Below are positions 1-7,228 of a stretch of 64,000 nt of DNA, in pieces. Within the stretch, counting starts at the first letter, position 1; the number at the start of each line of letters is the position of its first letter. This DNA is from a virus. The stretch covers positions 1 through 64,000 of the IMG/VR virus record IMGVR_UViG_3300027902_000155, one strand, 5' to 3'. Made by a program: the position numbers and the translations under genes. The notes below the pieces were generated by a model. It had not been told where the DNA came from. It searched no databases and was given only the letters and a program-made list of their open reading frames with translations.

Positions 1-644
1 ACACCGCCTGGCAGTTGATCAACCGCCGTAAGATAAGTCACACTCATGCGAGTTCTTGGTACCACACCGAGACGTTCTATGCGATGGTCAACGACGTCCG
101 ACCAGGAAAGTTCTCTGCCGACCTCGTAAAGAAGCACGACCATCCCAGGCTGATCATCCCGTTCTGGCACGAGCACAGACTCATCGCGTTCCAGGGCAGG
201 GACTACGACCGCGACGCGCGGGTGCGATACGTAACGACCGTCGTCGACGAGGACTATCCGCACATCTACGGACTGAACACGGTCGATCCAGAGAAGCTGG
301 TATATGTCTTCGAGGGACCCATCGACAGTACGTTCGTCCCCAACTCCATCGCGACCGCGGGAAGCGACATGCTGGGTTCGCTGGCGCGACTGCGCACGAC
401 CGTTCCGAAGTTCAAGTACACCGACTTCGTCATCTGCTACGACCAGGAGCCCCGGAACAAGGAGATAGTCAAGAAGATGCGACAGTGCATCACGACCGGC
501 TACAAGATCTGTATCTGGCCGCTGTGGCTCAAGGAAAAGGATATGAACGACGTGATACTCCTCGGGGGCAATGCCTCGTTCGTCACGGATCGAGTCTTTC
601 AGGGGATTCGTGCTGATTTGGAGATGGCACAGTGGACGAGGTAG
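1..644 (+). CDS. 61: DNA primase, C-terminal part (T4 gp61-like), cut by window edge
   Basis: The frame is already open at base 3 and ends at the TAG at 642-644, so about 214 C-terminal residues are present; T4 gp61 is about 340. The visible part carries a TOPRIM-type arrangement: an acidic motif in YVFEGPIDS, then SIATAGSD, then an aspartate cluster in VICYDQEPRN. An IPFW...IAFQGRDYD stretch precedes it, as in DnaG-family primases. The product would lay RNA primers with the replicative helicase. The next gene starts inside its last codons, so the genes are probably co-transcribed. Confidence 0.85.
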   Translation, partial: TAWQLINRRKISHTHASSWYHTETFYAMVNDVRPGKFSADLVKKHDHPRLIIPFWHEHRLIAFQGRDYDRDARVRYVTTVVDEDYPHIYGLNTVDPEKLVYVFEGPIDSTFVPNSIATAGSDMLGSLARLRTTVPKFKYTDFVICYDQEPRNKEIVKKMRQCITTGYKICIWPLWLKEKDMNDVILLGGNASFVTDRVFQGIRADLEMAQWTR

Positions 645-1198
645 AGAACATCTGCTACTCCGGCGGATCCAAGGGCGCCGACGTCACGTTCGGCGACTGC
701 GCTGCAGCCCGGGGCGACCGCGTCGTCCACTACTCGTTCGCGGGACACGACGTCTGTCCGCCAGAGCACAGGCGCATCCTCAGCGAGCTGGAACTCCACG
801 AGGCAGATCCACAGCTCAAGCGCGCTAACCGAATGCTGCGCCGGCGCTATCCAACCAGGGCGCCCTACGTCAACAACCTCCTCCGTCGCAACTGGTATCA
901 AGTCAGGAACACAGATCGCGTCTATGCCGTGTCCTACCTCGACGAGCGTGGACTGGTCAAGAGCGGAACTGGCTGGGCCGTCACGATGGCGGCGCTCAAC
1001 GGCGTCAAGGAGATTTACCTCTTCGACCAAGACGTCGGCGAGTGGTACTACCTCGTATCTGTAGATGAGCAGGACAGGTCGATGGTCTGGGAGATGCTAG
1101 AGGAGCCGCCGCCGAAGCCGCTCGGCCGCTACACGGGCATCGGCTCGCACGACATCACGTTCCGAGGCATAGAAAAGATAAGGGCCCTCTATGCCTGA
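632..1198 (+). CDS. SLOG/Rossmann-like nucleotide-binding protein
   Basis: A 188-residue protein starting at GTG 632, overlapping the primase stop. The N-terminus has the glycine-rich turn YSGGSKGADVTFG, then SGTGWAVTMA in the middle and YTGIGSHDITFRG near the end. This spacing is typical of SLOG-superfamily proteins, which bind nucleotides or nucleotide-like ligands. No substrate can be inferred. The N-terminal pattern and predicted Rossmann fold support the family level only. Confidence 0.5.
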   Translation: MDEVENICYSGGSKGADVTFGDCAAARGDRVVHYSFAGHDVCPPEHRRILSELELHEADPQLKRANRMLRRRYPTRAPYVNNLLRRNWYQVRNTDRVYAVSYLDERGLVKSGTGWAVTMAALNGVKEIYLFDQDVGEWYYLVSVDEQDRSMVWEMLEEPPPKPLGRYTGIGSHDITFRGIEKIRALYA

Positions 1199-1388
1199 GG
1201 ACTATAAGACCTTCAAGCAGCGAGAGGACGAGTACTGGGACTCAATCTCCAACGAGGCCCAGCAGAAGGCACTGGAAGACGCAAACTTCTTGTGGCTCCG
1301 CGGCTACACGCAGGCCGTAGACGCCCTCTCACTTGCTAAGAAGATTGCGTATCAACGGACTGGCCAACCCCAAAAAGGGAATAAATAG
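1191..1388 (+). CDS. small hypothetical protein
   Basis: 65 residues, ATG at 1191 overlapping the preceding stop by eight bases. Acidic N-terminal half with a basic tail (QPQKGNK); no recognisable domain. Its last codons include the late-promoter-like octamer at 1380-1387, so the gene end and the promoter of the next gene share sequence. Confidence 0.6.
   Translation: MPEDYKTFKQREDEYWDSISNEAQQKALEDANFLWLRGYTQAVDALSLAKKIAYQRTGQPQKGNK
1380..1387 (+). promoter_or_regulatory. T4-type late promoter octamer AATAAATA
   Basis: Matches the T4 late consensus TATAAATA at 7 of 8 positions. It lies 54 bases upstream of the HNH endonuclease start and is followed by a hairpin (1392-1419) and the ribosome site GGGAGG, a sensible late leader. 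Confidence 0.55.
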
Positions 1389-1391
1389 GAA

Positions 1392-1419
1392 GCCGGTCGC
1401 GGGCTGGAACCCCACCGGC
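1392..1419 (+). other. leader hairpin upstream of HNH gene
   Basis: Perfect inverted repeat GCCGGT / ACCGGC enclosing 16 bases, between the late octamer and the HNH start. Expression of T4 homing endonucleases is often restrained by leader hairpins; here the stem does not cover the ribosome site, so the role is open. Confidence 0.35.
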
Positions 1420-1441
1420 ACTAACCTATTGGGAGGTCAGC

Positions 1442-2020
1442 ATGTCTATTCATCGCCGTATTTATGAGCAGCACTACGGACCCATCCCAAGGGAGCCGAA
1501 CGGGCGCTCTTACGAGATCCATCACATCAATGGTGATCACTCGGACAACCGTCCTGAGAATCTTATAGCACTCTCTATTCAAGAGCATTTTTACATTCAT
1601 TGGTTACAGGGTGACTGGTGGGCATGTCTCAGGATAGCAGCCAAAATGGAGAAATCTCCTGAGGAACTGTCTGAGTTAGCACGTCTAATCAATCGCACAC
1701 GAATCAAAAATGGAACTCATAACTGGTTGGATGGAGAGAAGCAACGTAAAAATCAGTTGAAACGAGTAGAAAAAGGAACACATCACTTCTTGGATAGAGA
1801 TGCTGCACGCAAGACCGCGCAAAGACGAGTTAGAGATGGCAGCCATCATCTTCTTGGGGGCGACATTCAACGCAGATCTAACAGAAAACGGCTTACTGAA
1901 GGTACTCATAACTTCCTAAGAAAATATATCTGCCCGCATTGTCAGAAAGAAGGACGTGGCCCAGGCATGCTTCGTTATCACTTCGATAACTGCAAAAAGA
2001 AGGCACAGCAAGCCGCATAA
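1442..2020 (+). CDS. HNH homing endonuclease with NUMOD-like repeats
   Basis: 192 residues. An HNH core lies near residues 26-52 (EIHHINGDHSDNRPENL, then LSIQEH). Four repeated units follow, each with a GTH/GSH motif (GTHNW, GTHHF, GSHHL, GTHNF), probably modular DNA-binding elements. The C-terminus is a zinc finger, CPHC then a later HFDNC. A close paralogue with the same layout lies at 31636-32196. The DNA is noticeably richer in A+T than its neighbours, as expected of an invading element. It stands as a free-standing gene and appears intact. Confidence 0.85.
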   Translation: MSIHRRIYEQHYGPIPREPNGRSYEIHHINGDHSDNRPENLIALSIQEHFYIHWLQGDWWACLRIAAKMEKSPEELSELARLINRTRIKNGTHNWLDGEKQRKNQLKRVEKGTHHFLDRDAARKTAQRRVRDGSHHLLGGDIQRRSNRKRLTEGTHNFLRKYICPHCQKEGRGPGMLRYHFDNCKKKAQQAA

Positions 2021-2023
2021 ATA
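2016..2023 (+). promoter_or_regulatory. late promoter octamer CATAAATA
   Basis: Overlaps the HNH stop codon. Initiation about six bases further on would give a short leader with the ribosome site AGGAGG and the GTG start at 2043. Confidence 0.45.
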
Positions 2024-2042
2024 TACACAGCAGGAGGCTGCT

Positions 2043-2456
2043 GTGTGGCTGTACAAGGGGCAGAGTTTCGACCCAGATACTGTAGAAGACTACTTCGGAT
2101 TTGTCTATGAGATCAGGAACCTCATCGACGGACGAGTCTATCTCGGCAAGAAACTCTTCTCGAGGGCAAAGACCCTAGGCCCCAAGAAGGGCAAGAAGAA
2201 CAAGCGGCGCTCGCGGGTCGATTCAGACTGGCAGACCTACTACGGATCAAACAAAGAACTCCAGAAAGACGTCAAGCACTATGGCGAAGAGAACTTCGAG
2301 AGAGAGATCCTGTTCCTCTGTAAGACGCGAGGCGAGTGCAGTTATCTCGAGCTTCGCGAGCAGATGCTGCGAGACGTCCTTCGCAAGCCCGAGATCTACT
2401 ACAACGCCTACGTCGGCGCGCGCGTCTCTCGCTCCCACCTACCGGCGCCCTCATGA
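2043..2456 (+). CDS. GIY-YIG/Seg-like nuclease family protein
   Basis: The chosen start is GTG 2043, because AGGAGG sits just upstream and the longer frame would run inside the HNH gene. About 137 residues. The N-terminal pattern FVYEIRNLIDGRVYLGKK is GIY-YIG-like, followed by a basic loop, DWQTYYGSNKEL, and FEREILFLCKTRGEC. I recall this arrangement from conserved T4-like phage proteins annotated as putative endonucleases. Enzymatic activity is not proven. It may be a resident gene disturbed at its 5' side by the HNH insertion. Confidence 0.6.
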   Translation: MWLYKGQSFDPDTVEDYFGFVYEIRNLIDGRVYLGKKLFSRAKTLGPKKGKKNKRRSRVDSDWQTYYGSNKELQKDVKHYGEENFEREILFLCKTRGECSYLELREQMLRDVLRKPEIYYNAYVGARVSRSHLPAPS

Positions 2457-2764
2457 AGAAACTGGGCCCGAAATACGAGAGAGCCGTCAAAGAAGACCTG
2501 TTGTCTAATCTCGGGTTCAACATCCACCTGCACCGCCACCTGCGAGACGTCCTCTCGATGAAGCAGGTGCGGACGATGACCCCCGAGAAGATCGTCGAGG
2601 CCCTGGACAAGATGTACCAGAAGTCCCTCGACGACGTCATCGACTCTATCATGGACTGCCTCGAGATGAGACTCGAGAAGAACGTCCTCAACGGTCTCCG
2701 GGAGTCTCAGTTGATAAAGCGCGGTTTCAGAGAACTGAAGGACGCCAGGGCGCCCCGCAGTTGA
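2453..2764 (+). CDS. hypothetical protein
   Basis: 103 residues from ATG 2453, which overlaps the previous TGA (ATGA). Helical and charged, with a central repeat-like DDVIDSIMDCLEMRLEKN. No family recognised. The promoter for the next gene begins inside its stop codon. Confidence 0.6.
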   Translation: MKKLGPKYERAVKEDLLSNLGFNIHLHRHLRDVLSMKQVRTMTPEKIVEALDKMYQKSLDDVIDSIMDCLEMRLEKNVLNGLRESQLIKRGFRELKDARAPRS

Positions 2765-2789
2765 CAAGATAGTCAGATCGTGATAAGAT
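2761..2789 (+). promoter_or_regulatory. early-type promoter, TTGACA-N17-TAAGAT with extended -10
   Basis: TTGACA at 2761-2766, 17-base spacer, TAAGAT at 2784-2789, preceded by TGA to make an extended -10. It continues CTATC. This is one member of a family repeated across the window and drives 2822-3088. Confidence 0.8.
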
Positions 2790-2821
2790 CTATCCTGACT
2801 TAGATCCAACCGGAGACTACG

Positions 2822-3088
2822 ATGACCGTCACTACCTACGAAGACCTTCGCGCCGACCTGCGCACGGGAATACTTGAGATCCGCTTCATCAAGCAGGACG
2901 GGACCGTCCGTCTCATCCGAGCTACCCAGGACGCCAACATGGTGCCCCCGGCTCAGCACGCGCAGCTCCACGAGGCCCGGGTCAAGCCGATCGGCGACGC
3001 GATCACGGTCTGGGACTTCAACATGAAGGCCTGGAGGACGGTGCGCATCGACAGCATCCAGACGGTCCAGAGGTTGGACAACTTCTAA
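2822..3088 (+). CDS. WYL_2/DUF2693-like small protein
   Basis: 88 residues, directly downstream of a strong early-type promoter. Beta-rich pattern: EIRFIKQDGTVRLIRATQ, then a region around 'MVPPAQ', then VWDFNMKAWRTVRIDSI. This resembles the small SH3/Sm-like DUF2693 proteins of T4-like phages. The family assignment is from memory of the pattern. An inverted repeat follows the gene. Confidence 0.5.
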   Translation: MTVTTYEDLRADLRTGILEIRFIKQDGTVRLIRATQDANMVPPAQHAQLHEARVKPIGDAITVWDFNMKAWRTVRIDSIQTVQRLDNF

Positions 3089-3095
3089 GAAAAAG

Positions 3096-3130
3096 TATCC
3101 GCAAAACCTGCATTTGGATTTTTGCGGATA
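3096..3130. terminator. inverted repeat, probable transcription-termination hairpin
   Basis: TATCCGCAAAA (3096-3106) and TTTTGCGGATA (3120-3130) are perfect complements around a 13-base loop. It closes the early gene 2822-3088. The downstream arm overlaps a late octamer (3127-3134). There is no classical U-run after the stem, so efficiency is uncertain. Confidence 0.55.
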
Positions 3131-3134
3131 AATA
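3127..3134 (+). promoter_or_regulatory. late promoter octamer GATAAATA
   Basis: 7 of 8 matches to the T4 late consensus, about 35 bases upstream of the SpeD-like start. Its first bases are also part of the hairpin arm at 3120-3130. Confidence 0.55.
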
Positions 3135-3168
3135 ACTCTCCGAAACAACCGAACGAGGATTGCATGCG

Positions 3169-3534
3169 ATGGAAGAGAACTACTGGGGCAAGCATGTCCT
3201 GATTGACTGCGGCAACTGCAATAGAGATGCAGTCAAAAGCAAAGAGACTATTGAGGCCTTCCTCAAGGACCTCGTAGAAAAGATCGATATGAAGGCCTAT
3301 GGTCCTCCAATTCTCGAGCACTTTGCTACGCATGACCCCGCTAAAGGCGGTTATACGGCGTGTCAAATGATCGAGACCTCTCTAGTTGATGGGCACTTCG
3401 TGGATGCTACTGGTGATGCATATATATCAGTACATTCCTGTAAGGAGTTTGACATCGAGACCGTCAAGACCGTGATCGAAAACTTCTTCCATCCAGGAAC
3501 CATGAAGGTGAATGTTGTCTATCGAGCCGCTTAG
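3169..3534 (+). CDS. S-adenosylmethionine decarboxylase-like protein (SpeD family)
   Basis: About 121 residues. The pattern HVLIDCGNCNRDA, then YGPPILEHFATHD, then IETSLVDGHFVD, AYISVHSCKEFD and FFHP matches the compact SpeD-like proteins I recall from T4-like cyanophages. AdoMet decarboxylase makes the aminopropyl donor for polyamines, which could neutralise packaged DNA. Bacterial SpeD cleaves itself to a pyruvoyl group at a serine; the serine in YISVHSCK is a candidate but unproven. Start chosen at ATG 3169; an in-frame TTG lies at 3160. Composition is lower in GC than neighbours. Confidence 0.6.
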   Translation: MEENYWGKHVLIDCGNCNRDAVKSKETIEAFLKDLVEKIDMKAYGPPILEHFATHDPAKGGYTACQMIETSLVDGHFVDATGDAYISVHSCKEFDIETVKTVIENFFHPGTMKVNVVYRAA

Positions 3535-4060
3535 ACCATACACCGTTTATCTGATAACCAACGTAGTCAACAACAAGGGCTACGTTGGTTACACTGTAAA
3601 GACACCGGAACAACGGTGGAGTGAGCATGTTTATCTTGCTAAGACCCCAGTGAAACGACGGTTATCTCAGGCAATTAGAAAATATGGGCCAGAAAACTTC
3701 CGTATAAAATGGATAAGCACTGCACCTACTCTAGAGTTGGCTAAACTCTTCGAAGAACGCCTCATTCTTGTTCTTAATACCTTCGGCCAAGGATATAACA
3801 TGACCAAGGGCGGTGACGGCAGCGGTCCACATACCGAAGAATACAAGAGATACATGAGTGGTCTTATGAAGAAGCGAGTCTTTAGTAAGGAAACTCGAAA
3901 GAAAATGAGTGATAGTGCTAAGGGCAAACCCAAATCTGAAGAATTCAAACGCCAAGTCAGCGCTAAACAAAAGGCAGATCCAAACATCTCGGAGCGCAAT
4001 AGACGTTCTGCACTTCTTGGGCATGCAAGAAAAGCCGCACTAAAACTTCAACAAATCTGA
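3512..4060 (+). CDS. GIY-YIG homing endonuclease (SegA-like) with NUMOD3 repeats
   Basis: 182 residues, ATG 3512 overlapping the 3' end of the SpeD-like gene. The GIY-YIG core is VYLITNVVNNKGYVGYT with R-W at QRWSEH, the YGPENF block and the catalytic glutamate in LFEERLI. It is followed by YNMTKGGDGS and NUMOD3-type repeats (SKETRKKMSDSAKGKP, SEEFKRQVS). Low GC compared with the surroundings. Appears full length. Confidence 0.85.
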   Translation: MLSIEPLRPYTVYLITNVVNNKGYVGYTVKTPEQRWSEHVYLAKTPVKRRLSQAIRKYGPENFRIKWISTAPTLELAKLFEERLILVLNTFGQGYNMTKGGDGSGPHTEEYKRYMSGLMKKRVFSKETRKKMSDSAKGKPKSEEFKRQVSAKQKADPNISERNRRSALLGHARKAALKLQQI

Positions 4061-4074
4061 AAGTCTTTTATATT

Positions 4075-4536
4075 ATGACTGATGATAAAGAGCCCCCCGA
4101 ACATAAATTTGGACGCGTCGGCCTCTGTGCCGGCGCGTTCGACCTACTTCATCCTGGTCATCTCGACCATCTGCGTCAGGCCAAGGGACGATGCGATTTT
4201 TTAGTCGTTGGACTCCACACGGACCCCATGATCGACCGTCCCTTCAAGAACAAGCCGATCCAGACTACCCACGAACGATATCTTCAACTCATAGCTTGTA
4301 AGTTCATCGATGGTATCGTGCCCTATGACACCGAACATGATCTCAAAAATATCATGTTAGTTCATGACATCGACATTCGTTTCGTGGGCGCCGATCACGC
4401 AGTCGACGATCTTCACTTCGAGTTCTGTGACCTCCACAACATCACCACGGTTTATCTTGAGCGTCTTCATGACTGGAGTACTTCAGAACTGCGTGAGCGG
4501 ATAATCTGGGCAGAGCACAACAGAGAGAAAGCATGA
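4075..4536 (+). CDS. cytidylyltransferase-like nucleotidyltransferase (TagD/HldE-C type)
   Basis: 153 residues. Motif 1 CAGAFDLLHPGHLDHLR holds the HxGH signature, and WSTSELRERI is the ISTSxLRxRI-type motif of the class. The enzyme would activate a phosphorylated sugar or alcohol (glycerol-3-phosphate or a heptose phosphate are the obvious options) with CTP or ATP. It opens a sugar cassette with a glycosyltransferase and a GHMP kinase. Substrate cannot be read from the sequence. Confidence 0.75.
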   Translation: MTDDKEPPEHKFGRVGLCAGAFDLLHPGHLDHLRQAKGRCDFLVVGLHTDPMIDRPFKNKPIQTTHERYLQLIACKFIDGIVPYDTEHDLKNIMLVHDIDIRFVGADHAVDDLHFEFCDLHNITTVYLERLHDWSTSELRERIIWAEHNREKA

Positions 4537-4706
4537 TCTGGGAACGAATCAAAAAACTATTCAAACTAAAGCCGCCCGTGCCCACCGATGGCATGATCGC
4601 TAAGGAGCAGGGGTTTCAACTGTCCGACAACCCCTATCGGCAGCATACACCAGCCCACTCCATCTGGCGTGATGACTGGCTAGACATGGCCGGAAGGTTT
4701 AGATAA
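4533..4706 (+). CDS. 57-aa protein with ribosome-modulation-factor-like pattern
   Basis: ATG 4533 overlaps the previous TGA. A basic amphipathic start (MIWERIKKLFKL) is followed by G-x-x-A-...-DNPY-...-W-x-x-x-W spacing, which resembles Rmf/CrpP-type small proteins (G..A...G...DNPY....W..GW). The similarity is weak and from pattern memory. If correct it would bind ribosomes or another host target. Confidence 0.4.
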   Translation: MIWERIKKLFKLKPPVPTDGMIAKEQGFQLSDNPYRQHTPAHSIWRDDWLDMAGRFR

Positions 4707-4714
4707 GAGGAACC

Positions 4715-5737
4715 ATGACAGCATTTGAAGAAAACGAAGTCTCCATCAATGCCAACGGCGGCACTGAGATAGCCAAGCGCAAGTTGGAGTCTATCCTCGA
4801 CACCGAGTTGCTCTCCCACTTCCAGATCGTCAATTCACGAGTTCGTGAACTGAACGAAAAGAAGATTAGAGTATATTGGGCCCACGACCTGCCGCACGAT
4901 CCCGAGTGTAAGTGGATGGCCGATCCGGACCAGCGCGGTCGGTTCCACAGGTCGGTCTTCATCTCTAACTGGCAGTACCAACAGTTCATGTCCGTCCTGG
5001 GCGTTCCGTACAGCCAGTGGTCTACCGTCCTCGAGTCTGCTATAGAGGCAAGCGTCGTCGACTTCGCTGCCAAACCGAGGGACGTCGTCAACCTGTACTA
5101 CGGCTCCACGCCCCAGCGCGGCCTTGACATCCTGGTTCCGGTGTTCGAGGAGCTCGACAAGCAGCTGTCAAGCCATCGGCTGCACCTGCACGTCCATTCC
5201 AGCTTCAAGATATACGGATGGGAGGAGCGCGACCGGGCGTTCGAGCCACTGTACGAACGAATCCGCGCGCACCCGAACATGACCTACCACGGGTTCACGC
5301 CCCACGCCGAGCTCAAGCAGCGCCTAAAGGACTACCACGTCTTGGCGTACCCCTGTGTCTGGCCAGAGACCAGTTGTCGGGTGATGCTCGAGGCGATGAG
5401 CGCCGGCATGGTAGTCGTCCACCCCAACTACGCGGCCCTGCCTGACACCTCGGGCAGCCTCAACTTCATGTACGCCGGCGACGCAGACCGACAGAAGCAC
5501 GCCGAAGAGTTCATGCGGGTCCTCGGCAGCACCGTCCTGCTGCTCGCAGACGAGAAGCGCCGGGACGCGATCAACAACCGACTGGCGTTCAACAAGAGCT
5601 ACGTCGACACCCGGTACGACCTGGGCACGATCAAGCTGAGGTGGGAGAAGATGCTGCACGAGCTGCTCCTCCGGTATCCCACCGAGGAGTCGCGGAGGGT
5701 CGCGGGACCGATGTTCACAGTCAGGACCGGCGCGTGA
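4715..5737 (+). CDS. glycosyltransferase, GT4-like (GT-B fold)
   Basis: 340 residues. N-terminal half has NANGGTEIAKRKLE, a GT-B acceptor-side loop, and VYWAHDLPHDP. C-terminal half has YYGSTPQRGLDILVPVFEEL and the donor-binding segment YPCVWPETSCRVMLEAMSAG with the E-x7-E arrangement of GT4-type enzymes. Predicted cytoplasmic, transferring a nucleotide-activated sugar to an unknown acceptor (cell-surface glycan or phage DNA/protein). Stop overlaps the next start (GTGA). Confidence 0.85.
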   Translation: MTAFEENEVSINANGGTEIAKRKLESILDTELLSHFQIVNSRVRELNEKKIRVYWAHDLPHDPECKWMADPDQRGRFHRSVFISNWQYQQFMSVLGVPYSQWSTVLESAIEASVVDFAAKPRDVVNLYYGSTPQRGLDILVPVFEELDKQLSSHRLHLHVHSSFKIYGWEERDRAFEPLYERIRAHPNMTYHGFTPHAELKQRLKDYHVLAYPCVWPETSCRVMLEAMSAGMVVVHPNYAALPDTSGSLNFMYAGDADRQKHAEEFMRVLGSTVLLLADEKRRDAINNRLAFNKSYVDTRYDLGTIKLRWEKMLHELLLRYPTEESRRVAGPMFTVRTGA

Positions 5738-6732
5738 TAACCAGCAAGACGCCCCTCCGCATATCCTTCTTCTCGGGCGGCTCTGACATCGAGTCGTTCT
5801 ACAAGCACGAGCACGGCGCTGCCCTCTCCTGCACGATCGACAAGTACATCTACGTATCGGTGAACCATACGCCCCACACCGGCATACGGACGATGCACGA
5901 CACCGTCGACGACGCCAACCACGTCGACCAGCTCCAGAACAAGATCATCCGGGAGTCCCTGCGACTGCTCGGCCTCGGGAGCGAGATAACGATCTCGTCT
6001 ATCGCCGACGTCCGGCCGTACGGCGCCGGCCTGGGCTCCTCCTCTGCGTTCACGGTCGGCCTGCTCAACGCGCTTACCCTCGGCGTCGGCGAGACAGACA
6101 TGGACGCCTTTAGACTTGCCGAGATGGCCTGCGACGTCGAGATCAACAGGTGCGGCTATCCTATAGGACGACAAGACCAGTACGCGGCAGCGATCGGCGG
6201 TGCCAACCTCTTCGCGTTCCAGCCCGAGGGCGAGTATGCCTTCGTAGAAGTGCTCAGCAGCCCGGCCCTGACTGCTGCGATGTCTGACATCGAGGACAAG
6301 CTGATCTTGGTATACAGCGGCCGGTCGCGATCCGCGAACGACATCCTCCAGCGACAGAGCGAAGAGATCGCGCGCGATCCGGCAAAGATGATGCTCGTCC
6401 GCAAGAACAGGGACCGCGCCTACAAAGCGAAGCAGTTCCTTGAGTCTGGCCAGTACGACTGGTTCGGAGAGCTGCTGCACGAGGCGTGGGAGGACAAGAA
6501 GAACATCGTCTCGGGAATGACCGACGACTACCTCGATCGCATCTACCGCGACGCGCGGGAGGCGGGCGCGATCGGCGGCAAGCTCCTGGGCGCCGGCGGC
6601 GGTGGCTTCTTCTTGTTCTATGCACCGCCGGAGAAGCGCAGGGACGTGCTCGACGCAGTCGTTGGACAGCATCCCTGCCTGCCGTACGACTTCAAATTTA
6701 CTCAGGAGGGCAGCTTCGCCCAAGAGGTCTAG
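5734..6732 (+). CDS. GHMP-family sugar kinase, heptose-7-phosphate kinase-like
   Basis: 332 residues from GTG 5734, overlapping the previous stop; the longer in-frame start at 5641 would lie inside the glycosyltransferase. Motifs: TPLRISFFSGGSDIESF at the start, the ATP-binding GAGLGSSSAFTVGLL, IGRQDQYAAAIGG, and C-terminal GAGGGGFFLFY. The order and spacing match D-glycero-D-manno-heptose-7-phosphate kinases (HddA type). With the nucleotidyltransferase and glycosyltransferase upstream it could supply an activated heptose. Confidence 0.8.
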   Translation: MITSKTPLRISFFSGGSDIESFYKHEHGAALSCTIDKYIYVSVNHTPHTGIRTMHDTVDDANHVDQLQNKIIRESLRLLGLGSEITISSIADVRPYGAGLGSSSAFTVGLLNALTLGVGETDMDAFRLAEMACDVEINRCGYPIGRQDQYAAAIGGANLFAFQPEGEYAFVEVLSSPALTAAMSDIEDKLILVYSGRSRSANDILQRQSEEIARDPAKMMLVRKNRDRAYKAKQFLESGQYDWFGELLHEAWEDKKNIVSGMTDDYLDRIYRDAREAGAIGGKLLGAGGGGFFLFYAPPEKRRDVLDAVVGQHPCLPYDFKFTQEGSFAQEV

Positions 6733-6733
6733 G

Positions 6734-6762
6734 TTGACAAGCATTCCATCTTATGATAAGAT
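6734..6762 (+). promoter_or_regulatory. early-type promoter, TTGACA-N17-TAAGAT
   Basis: TTGACA 6734-6739 and TAAGAT 6757-6762 with extended TGA. It starts just after the GHMP kinase stop, and the ATG at 6769 follows seven bases later, so a start at the second in-frame ATG (6817) is also possible. Confidence 0.8.
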
Positions 6763-6768
6763 AGCTAC

Positions 6769-7212
6769 ATGATAGAAAAGACTAACGTCATCCTCTTTCC
6801 TAGGATAAATAAGAGGATGACAGAGCCAAGCAGCAACGTGATCCAGTTCCCGGGTACGTACTCTCGTCCCAACACGATGAAGGACGTCACCGACAGCGTC
6901 GAGAAGATCAGACAGGTCCACTCCGACCTGGTCATGCGCGACGTAGTTCCGTACCTGCTCATCCACCTCGAAGCTGCCGACGTCTTCAATCCCAACGATC
7001 CGACCGGCATAGAGGCAGACGCAAAGCACTCGGCGTTCATGATCGAGGCGGTCCGCTCCTACGTCTTGAAGAAGAACGGACTGAAGCACGCCCTGCAGCC
7101 GCTCGCCGAGATGATGTTCAGGACCGACGACGAGGGCACGATGTACTTTACCGACAAGGTCAAGGTTACTCAAGTTCCTATGACTGCAAACGCGGAGCCG
7201 AAGGCGACCTGA
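6769..7212 (+). CDS. hypothetical protein with doubled NVI-FP motif
   Basis: 147 residues. The N-terminus contains two copies of a short motif, NVILFPRINKR and NVIQFPGTYSR, each close to an ATG (6769 and 6817), suggesting a duplicated start region. A late octamer GATAAATA at 6804-6811 precedes the second ATG by five bases. A long early and a short late form could therefore be made. The rest is helical and unrecognised. Confidence 0.65.
   Translation: MIEKTNVILFPRINKRMTEPSSNVIQFPGTYSRPNTMKDVTDSVEKIRQVHSDLVMRDVVPYLLIHLEAADVFNPNDPTGIEADAKHSAFMIEAVRSYVLKKNGLKHALQPLAEMMFRTDDEGTMYFTDKVKVTQVPMTANAEPKAT
6804..6811 (+). promoter_or_regulatory. late octamer GATAAATA inside gene start
   Basis: Sits between the two candidate starts of 6769-7212 with AGAGG just before ATG 6817. 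A T4-like start point would leave almost no leader. Confidence 0.4.
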
Positions 7213-7228
7213 TCGTCCTCGCTACATC

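Noticed and set aside
1442-2020. group I intron around the HNH gene
   Set aside because: No split gene with rejoining exons could be shown; the neighbours have their own starts and ribosome sites, so the element is treated as free-standing.
5599-6744. 381-codon open frame on the minus strand
   Set aside because: Antisense to the GHMP kinase with intact ATP motifs; no ribosome site or domain.
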